5,041 bases of DNA, from contig JABEUL010000019.1 of NCBI GenBank assembly GCA_013044465.1, positions 1-5,041 on the forward strand, given 5' to 3'. Positions 1 through 3,292 of the stretch are shown here, piece after piece (position 1 is the first letter of the stretch; the number at the start of each line of letters is the position of its first letter). Both the position numbers and the translations under genes were made by a program. The notes under the pieces were generated by a model that saw nothing but the letters and a program-made list of their open reading frames with translations, ran no database searches and was not told the origin of the DNA. The stretch is from Acidimicrobiales bacterium. Lineage in GTDB: Bacteria; Actinomycetota; Acidimicrobiia; Acidimicrobiales; JABEUL01.

Positions 1-274
1 GAACAGGGACTATTTCCTGAGAACCCTTTTTTCCGTGCTGCTTTTTTGGACCACCATGTGTGCCATCTCCACCTCTCCTGAATGGCTGGTCCTTAAACGA
101 AAGAAGTGATGAAACTCTCGAAGTCGACTCTAGGACAACATCTCCACCGCTGCCACCGTCACCACCATCTGGTCCACCTTTTGCTACATGGGCTTCTCTC
201 CGAAAAACAACGGCTCCAGCCCCGCCATTACCACCTTTTGCGTGTAACTGCGCTTGGTCAATAAATCCGGGCAT
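1..274 (-). CDS. obg: Obg family GTPase, N-terminal part (gene runs off the left edge)
   Basis: The first 91 codons of an Obg/CgtA GTPase are present. Obg proteins bind the large ribosomal subunit late in assembly and are linked to growth control and the stringent response. The visible part is most of the glycine-rich Obg fold. It contains the hallmarks FIDQAQLHAKGGNGGAGAVVFRRE (residues 4-27, with the KGGxGGxG and FRRE signatures), a second GGPDGGDGGSGGDVVL block (residues 33-48) and a GGDGTHGGPKKQHGKKG block (residues 68-84). The G domain with its P-loop lies beyond the window. The ATG at 272-274 is chosen because it gives the family's usual MxxFIDQ start; the frame upstream has no other start codon before a TAA. 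It follows rpmA by 32 nt, the usual bL21-bL27-Obg arrangement, and is probably cotranscribed. There is no good Shine-Dalgarno within the normal 5-10 nt; the nearest purine run, AGGGA, lies inside a hairpin. Family assignment is firm. Confidence 0.95.
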   Translation of the reverse strand, partial: MPGFIDQAQLHAKGGNGGAGAVVFRREAHVAKGGPDGGDGGSGGDVVLESTSRVSSLLSFKDQPFRRGGDGTHGGPKKQHGKKGSQEIVPV

Positions 275-281
275 GACAGTT

Positions 282-296
282 GGGACATAGTGTCCC
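282..296 (-). promoter_or_regulatory. Small hairpin directly before the obg start codon
   Basis: On the transcript this reads GGGAC-ACTAT-GTCCC, a perfect 5-bp stem with a 5-nt loop that ends 7 nt before the obg ATG. The only Shine-Dalgarno-like purines (AGGGA) lie in or beside its 5' arm. Folding would bring those purines closer to the start codon or block them. The structure is short, so chance is a real alternative; a regulatory role is inference. Confidence 0.35.
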
Positions 297-304
297 TGTG
301 ACTT

Positions 305-332
305 GACTAGTTAGTAATAATGTCAACTAGTC
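305..332 (-). repeat. 8-bp inverted repeat spanning the rpmA stop codon
   Basis: GACTAGTT (305-312) and AACTAGTC (325-332) are perfect inverted repeats separated by 12 nt. The TAG stop of rpmA (307-309) lies in one arm and the last coding codons in the other arm and loop. No U-run follows on the transcript, so it is not a typical intrinsic terminator. It may affect rpmA-obg coupling or 3' stability, or may be fortuitous, since both arms contain the self-complementary hexamer ACTAGT. Confidence 0.35.
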
Positions 333-558
333 GGCGACCTTTTCTGGTACCGAACTTGACTTTGCCAGCTTCAGTGGCAAAAAGGGTGTCGTCTCCGCCA
401 ATTCCGACGTTGTGTCCAGGGTAAAAGCGGGTTCCACGCTGACGCACAATAATGGTGCCAGGCTTGACAACTGTTCCATCATATACTTTTACTCCTAAGC
501 GCTGGGCTTGTGAGTCTCTTCCGTTCCTAGTGGAACCGCCACCTTTAGTTTTTGACAT
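307..558 (-). CDS. rpmA: Large ribosomal subunit protein bL27
   Basis: This 83-residue protein matches bL27 over its full length; the family is usually about 80-95 residues. bL27 sits in the 50S subunit, with its flexible N-terminal arm reaching towards the peptidyl transferase centre. Diagnostic stretches are GGGSTRNGRDS (residues 6-16), RLGVK (20-24), IIVRQRGTRFYPG (36-48) and GGDDTLFA (54-61), followed by AGKVKFGTRKGRR. The last two resemble actinobacterial forms. The N-terminus is MSKTK rather than the common MAHKK. There is no extra leader peptide of the kind Prp protease removes in Firmicutes, so the arm appears to be made in mature form. The ATG at 556-558 follows a GGGA run about 10 nt upstream, a weak ribosome binding site. 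Only 18 nt separate it from rplU upstream and 32 nt from obg downstream, consistent with one operon. Confidence 0.97.
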   Translation of the reverse strand: MSKTKGGGSTRNGRDSQAQRLGVKVYDGTVVKPGTIIVRQRGTRFYPGHNVGIGGDDTLFATEAGKVKFGTRKGRRLVDIITN

Positions 559-576
559 ATCTAATTATTCCCGATC

Positions 577-900
577 CTACTTAGAAATATTTGGAGCAAC
601 AATTTCGAGAATTTCAACTTGGGTGTAGTTCTGCCTATGGCTCCATTTTTTTCTCTGATTTGACTTATGTTTATAGGTGAAGCCCGTTATTTTAGGACCT
701 TTAACCTCTCCTAGTACACGAACCTTGATCGAAGCTCCTTCCAAACTTTTTGGCAAAATGGCGGCTTCTTGACCGTCAAATACTGCAACGGGTGAAAGAA
801 TGACTTCATCACCTATAATCTGGTCCAACAGGTCAACATTTACTACATCACCTTGGGCCACTTTGGACTGCTTTGATCCGATATCTATTACTGCGTACAT
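577..900 (-). CDS. rplU: Large ribosomal subunit protein bL21
   Basis: This is a 107-residue protein of normal bL21 length (about 100-105). bL21 binds 23S rRNA in the 50S subunit and contacts bL20. The N-terminus MYAVIDIGSKQ.KVAQGDVV matches the family start (MYAVxxxGGKQ.kV..Gd). The C-terminal half has KGPKITGFTYKHK (residues 67-79) and HRQNYTQVEI (88-97), which is the conserved rRNA-binding region. KGPKI followed by a YK.K motif resembles actinobacterial bL21. The second glycine of the usual GGKQ is serine here (GSKQ). The ATG at 898-900 gives exactly the family N-terminus. Its ribosome binding site is poor: AAAGG lies only 2 nt before the start. The gene sits 80 nt after rne and 18 nt before rpmA, so it is probably in the same transcript, unless the spacer holds its own promoter. 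Confidence 0.96.
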   Translation of the reverse strand: MYAVIDIGSKQSKVAQGDVVNVDLLDQIIGDEVILSPVAVFDGQEAAILPKSLEGASIKVRVLGEVKGPKITGFTYKHKSNQRKKWSHRQNYTQVEILEIVAPNISK

Positions 901-926
901 GGCCTTTATATATTAGCAGGAGTGAC

Positions 927-978
927 AGTGGCATCTTTTAAAAAACCTTTCGTTCTCCTCATTTGAGAAATTGCCACT
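927..978 (-). repeat. Inverted repeat filling the rne-rplU spacer
   Basis: AGTGGCA and TGCCACT (927-933 and 972-978) are perfect 7-bp inverted arms separated by 38 nt, inside the 80-nt gap between the rne stop and the rplU start. On the transcript the loop contains GAGGAG and a run of six U followed by A-rich sequence. The loop is long and the arms short, so it could be chance. It might also be a processing site or a leader element for the ribosomal protein genes. L21 leaders are known upstream of rplU in Firmicutes, but I see no specific resemblance to them. Confidence 0.3.
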
Positions 979-980
979 AC

Positions 981-2984
981 CTAGTCCATTTCTGTATCAA
1001 GAATGATGCCGCGACCATTGCACTCAGGACATTTATGGGAAAGTGAGTCCACTAAACCCTCTGAAATCCTCTTTCTGGTCATTTCCACAAGGCCCAAGTC
1101 TGAAATATCAAATGCCTGGGTTCGAGTTTTATCCCTAGCCAGTGCTGAGCGGAAAGCCGACATAACATTTGTTCTGTTTTGCCTAACAGACATATCTATA
1201 AAGTCAATTACGATAATTCCGCCAATGTCACGAAGTCTTAACTGCCGGGCAACTTCCTCAGCTGCTTCTAGGTTGTTCTGGTATACCGTCTCTTCGAGGT
1301 TGGAAGAACCAACATTTTTGGATGTATTGACATCAATTACCGTGAGCGCTTCAGTGTGTTCGATAATTAGCGAACCTCCTGAAGGAAGCCAAACTTGACG
1401 ATCCAGGGCTTTATGCAACTGCTCGTGAATATGGAATCTCTCAAAGATAGGTAGAGCCTCTTTTTGCTTGTCGTAGTAGAAGACTCGATCCAAATACTCT
1501 GGATTTACGCTCTCAATATAATTCCTGGCTTCTAGAAACAGGTCAGCATCGTCAATGAGAACTCCCCTGTAGTCAGAGTTAAGTTCTTCACGCAGTACTT
1601 TTAGGACCATGTGAGGCTCACGGTGCAATAGCGCAGGCCCATTTACTTTTTTAGCCTTTTCTTCGACTCTTGCCCATGTCTTTACTAGTGACTTTATATC
1701 TCGGTCTAAATCCTGACTAGTTGCATTTGAAGCCGCCGTTCGAACGATCAGTCCGTGACCTTCGGGTTTTATCTGATCAATGATTTTTCGGAGCCGTCTT
1801 CTCTGGGTGTCCTCGAGTCGTTTTGATATTCCAATACTTGTACCACCAGGCACCAATACCACGAAACGACCTGCTATAGACACCTCTTGAGTCAGTCTTG
1901 CACCCTTTACTCCAATGGGATTCTTGGTGACCTGACATACAATCATCTGTCCGTTCTTTAAAACATCTTCAATTCTCGTATCGTGGTCTGAAAACTTGTC
2001 ATCGCTTTTAGACCCACTTTTCTGTGATTTGTCAGAGGTTTCTACATCTTCATGATCGTCTCTTACATCGCCTTTATAAAGCACAGCGTTTTTCGGAGTT
2101 CCGATATCGACAAAAGCAGCCTCCATTCCTGGCAAGACATTTTTCACTCGCCCCATATAAATGTTTCCATCCACTTGATTGGCGTCATCTGTTGGGCGCG
2201 ATACATAGTGTTCGACTAATGTTCTTCCTTCTAGGATAGCGAGTTGAACGAATTTGTCAGAAGCGTGAACACAAACTAAGTAACGGCCCAATGCTTTTCC
2301 GAGTTTTTCGTTAAATTCACTTGCTTCGTCTGTAATTGAAGCCGCTTCATAGTCTGCTCTAATCTTGGCTTGTGCATTTTGACGGCTTTTGGAAGATGAG
2401 CCCCTTCTGGATCTGGGTTTCTTGCTATCACCCTCACCGTTTGTATCTGAAATCTGAGGTTTTTGCCTTTGGCTGATTTGGCTTGATGCATCATCGCCAG
2501 AATCATCCGGCCTATTTGACGTCCTTGCAGATGGTCTTGAATCACCTACTCTTGGTTTTTGGTTACTTCCCCTCCTATTGTCATTTTTGGGGGCCCCTGA
2601 ATCCATTTTTTTCTCGCCAGATGTATCTGGCAAAACCGGAGCCGGACGTGAATCTCCAATTTTTGGCCTCTCTCGAGGTGGAGATTTGGGCGCGACTTCA
2701 CTCTCCACAACTGTATTGACATCACCTTCAGGAGTTTTCTCACTTTTAGCCCTTGGGCCTCTGGCTGGTCTAGGGCGAGAATTACCAGATTTCAGTGGCT
2801 CTGATTGGGCAGATTGGCTTTGATCCAAGCTGTCATCATCAGGATTTGGCACACTTTGGGGCTTCTTTGCCACCCCGCGTGAGGCTACTTGGCTACTTGA
2901 ACTCCTTGATGAATGTAATTCACCTGCAGGACCATCCTTGGCCGATTCTGGGTCCTGACCCTGGTCTAAAGTCGCTTCCGACAT
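981..2984 (-). CDS. rne: Ribonuclease E/G family endoribonuclease with disordered N-terminal extension
   Basis: This 667-residue cytoplasmic endoribonuclease of the RNase E/G family cuts single-stranded AU-rich RNA in mRNA decay and rRNA/tRNA maturation. Residues 1 to about 225 are low-complexity, rich in S, D, P, K and R, and probably disordered. The core follows: an S1 RNA-binding domain starting near GNIYMGRV (273-280) with a charged insertion at about 308-338; a 5'-sensor segment ending GLIVRT (R415, T416, matching E. coli R169/T170); and the DNase I-like catalytic region. Its metal ligands are D551 (VIDVN) and D594 (VIDFIDM), spaced 43 residues as in E. coli D303/D346. The Zn-link CPEC (C652, C655) follows, and the protein stops 12 residues later with no C-terminal scaffold. 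ATG 2982-2984 is preferred over a GTG 24 nt upstream because AGAAGGGA sits 8 nt before it. The core resembles RNase E/G equally, so rng is an alternative name. Confidence 0.95.
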   Translation of the reverse strand: MSEATLDQGQDPESAKDGPAGELHSSRSSSSQVASRGVAKKPQSVPNPDDDSLDQSQSAQSEPLKSGNSRPRPARGPRAKSEKTPEGDVNTVVESEVAPKSPPRERPKIGDSRPAPVLPDTSGEKKMDSGAPKNDNRRGSNQKPRVGDSRPSARTSNRPDDSGDDASSQISQRQKPQISDTNGEGDSKKPRSRRGSSSKSRQNAQAKIRADYEAASITDEASEFNEKLGKALGRYLVCVHASDKFVQLAILEGRTLVEHYVSRPTDDANQVDGNIYMGRVKNVLPGMEAAFVDIGTPKNAVLYKGDVRDDHEDVETSDKSQKSGSKSDDKFSDHDTRIEDVLKNGQMIVCQVTKNPIGVKGARLTQEVSIAGRFVVLVPGGTSIGISKRLEDTQRRRLRKIIDQIKPEGHGLIVRTAASNATSQDLDRDIKSLVKTWARVEEKAKKVNGPALLHREPHMVLKVLREELNSDYRGVLIDDADLFLEARNYIESVNPEYLDRVFYYDKQKEALPIFERFHIHEQLHKALDRQVWLPSGGSLIIEHTEALTVIDVNTSKNVGSSNLEETVYQNNLEAAEEVARQLRLRDIGGIIVIDFIDMSVRQNRTNVMSAFRSALARDKTRTQAFDISDLGLVEMTRKRISEGLVDSLSHKCPECNGRGIILDTEMD
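2532..2669 (-). repeat. Part of a degenerate peptide repeat (GDSRP core) in the RNase E extension
   Basis: The two clearest copies are RPKIGDSRP (residues 106-114, bases 2643-2669) and KPRVGDSRP (residues 143-151, bases 2532-2558). Weaker copies are LKSGNSRP (residues 64-71) and KPQISDTNG (residues 185-193). Spacing between equivalent residues is 43, 37 and 42. The codons of the two good copies differ at many wobble positions, so the similarity is at the peptide level and not a recent DNA duplication. Such short motifs in disordered tails often bind partners or RNA; the partner here is unknown. Confidence 0.55.
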
Positions 2985-3204
2985 TATAAAAATCCCTTCT
3001 TGATCCACTTAATTGGCGATTAAGTGGCAAACGGCTTTCAGGAGAGCTGTTGACTAACGCTGGCCTTATATGCCGTTTTCGATCACTATGACCCCGCTCT
3101 AAAACGGAGTAGCTATCTAAATGATTTGAGTAGAAAAATACGAAAAACCGCACCAAAGCTAAGATGCCATTGCCTATTACTTGTCGAATTGAACTCAATT
3201 GCAA
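2920..3204 (-). CDS. Possible small leader ORF upstream of rne (TTG start)
   Basis: I do not recognise this 94-codon frame. It opens with TTG at 3202-3204, preceded at an ideal 6-nt spacing by AAGGAGGT, the strongest Shine-Dalgarno in the window. The N-terminal part is hydrophobic (about residues 9-25, VIGNGILALVRFFVFFY), followed by a basic, polar remainder (RKRH near residues 42-45). It overlaps the first 65 bases of rne in another frame, so its C-terminal third shares sequence with the rne extension. Ribosomes translating it would run through both leader hairpins and the rne ribosome binding site. It could be a leader peptide, a small membrane protein, a decayed gene, or an open frame by chance. 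The site in front of it is the main reason to list it. Confidence 0.3.
   Translation of the reverse strand: MQLSSIRQVIGNGILALVRFFVFFYSNHLDSYSVLERGHSDRKRHIRPALVNSSPESRLPLNRQLSGSRRDFYNVGSDFRPGSGPRIGQGWSCR
2993..3000 (-). promoter_or_regulatory. Ribosome binding site of rne (decides the start)
   Basis: The transcript reads AGAAGGGA, then 8 nt (UUUUUAUA), then AUG at 2984. This supports the internal ATG over the upstream GTG at 3006-3008, which lies in the hairpin arm and has no comparable site in front of it. Confidence 0.7.
3005..3027 (-). promoter_or_regulatory. Perfect 9-bp hairpin just upstream of the rne ribosome binding site
   Basis: On the transcript this is CCACTTAAT-CGCCA-ATTAAGTGG, nine perfect pairs and a 5-nt loop. 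It ends 4 nt before the rne purine run that starts at 3000. No U-run suitable for a terminator follows; instead the ribosome binding site does. In E. coli, rne is autoregulated through stem-loops in its 5' UTR that RNase E itself recognises. A similar role here is inference from position, not from shared sequence. Confidence 0.55.
3073..3107 (-). promoter_or_regulatory. Second hairpin in the rne leader
   Basis: On the transcript the arms CCGTTTT and AAAACGG (7 bp) enclose 21 nt. Within that, GGTCA-TAG-TGATC can form an inner 5-bp stem with one G-U pair. It lies about 90 nt upstream of the rne start. Together with the 3005-3027 hairpin it makes the leader appear structured. The fold is hand-drawn and not energy-tested. 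Confidence 0.4.
3131..3167 (-). terminator. Weak terminator-like element within the rne leader
   Basis: On the transcript, GCATC and GGTGC can pair (5 bp including one G-U) around an 8-nt loop, followed by GGTTTTTCGTATTTTTC. The U-rich stretch is suggestive but the stem is weak. It could act as an attenuator between mrdA and rne, or have no function. Confidence 0.2.
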
Positions 3205-3210
3205 TTTGGC

Positions 3211-3218
3211 ACCTCCTT
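3211..3218 (-). promoter_or_regulatory. Near-perfect Shine-Dalgarno without a recognised gene
   Basis: The transcript reads AAGGAGGT, complementary to the conserved 3' end of 16S rRNA, 6 nt before the TTG at 3204. The recognised genes whose starts are visible have weaker sites. It suggests that ribosomes bind here, either to translate the small frame or as part of leader control. Confidence 0.5.
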
Positions 3219-3258
3219 GTCTCGTATATCTACACCTACTTTAGCCCAAACTGCTCAG

Positions 3259-3283
3259 CTTGAATCGGCTTACCCGTTTCAAG
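3259..3283 (-). terminator. Hairpin just after the mrdA stop, lacking a U-tract
   Basis: The transcript forms CTTGAA-A-CGG-GTAAG-CCG-A-TTCAAG: a 6-bp stem, an A/A mismatch, 3 more pairs and a 5-nt loop. It begins about 9 nt after the mrdA TAA. It is followed by CTGAGCAGTTTGGG, not a U-run, so it is not a canonical intrinsic terminator. It could protect the mrdA 3' end or act as a U-tract-less terminator of the kind proposed in some actinobacteria. Confidence 0.45.
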
Positions 3284-3292
3284 TAAGACATT

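Larger units (their letters stand above)
2985..3292 (-). other. 308-base gap between mrdA and rne: probable structured 5' leader of rne
   Basis: No recognisable gene family is encoded here on either strand. On the transcript, from 5' to 3', it holds a hairpin after the mrdA stop (3259-3283), a strong AAGGAGGT site (3211-3218) followed by a TTG-started reading frame, and a weak stem followed by U-rich sequence (about 3131-3167). Two hairpins follow (3073-3107 and 3005-3027), then the rne ribosome binding site. A weak promoter-like pair (TTTGGG, 16 nt, TATACG) lies just before the AAGGAGGT, but it is not convincing. The gap is long for this otherwise tight cluster, where other spacers are 18-80 nt, which suggests it carries regulation. 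Confidence 0.5.

Noticed and set aside
60..290. Open frame on the plus strand encoding a proline-rich peptide
   Set aside because: It is the antisense of the glycine-rich Obg N-terminal domain; GGT/GGC/GGA codons read as Pro/Thr/Ala-rich sequence on the other strand.
907..921. TAATATATAAA stretch before rplU as a possible -10 element
   Set aside because: There is no plausible -35 hexamer at 16-18 nt upstream, and AT-rich sequence before a start codon is common.
820..934. Short minus-strand frame from ATG 932-934 (28 codons) overlapping the start of rplU
   Set aside because: It has only a weak AAAGG 11 nt upstream and no recognisable product; the overlap with rplU makes chance the simplest explanation.
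1003..1398. 131-codon plus-strand frame
   Set aside because: It lies entirely within the conserved catalytic and Zn-link part of rne, has no ribosome binding site of note and resembles no known family.
2276..2743. Two minus-strand frames (2276-2545 and 2546-2743) overlapping the rne extension
   Set aside because: They are alternative-frame readings of the low-complexity extension; the rne frame is continuous across the region and shows the peptide repeats.
3006..3008. GTG as the start of rne
   Set aside because: It lies in the hairpin arm without a ribosome binding site, while the ATG 24 nt downstream has AGAAGGGA at 8-nt spacing.
3219..3256. Promoter-like pair (TTTGGG, 16 nt, TATACG) before the leader frame
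   Set aside because: Both hexamers match the consensus poorly and the sigma factor preference of this organism is unknown, so it is not listed as a promoter.
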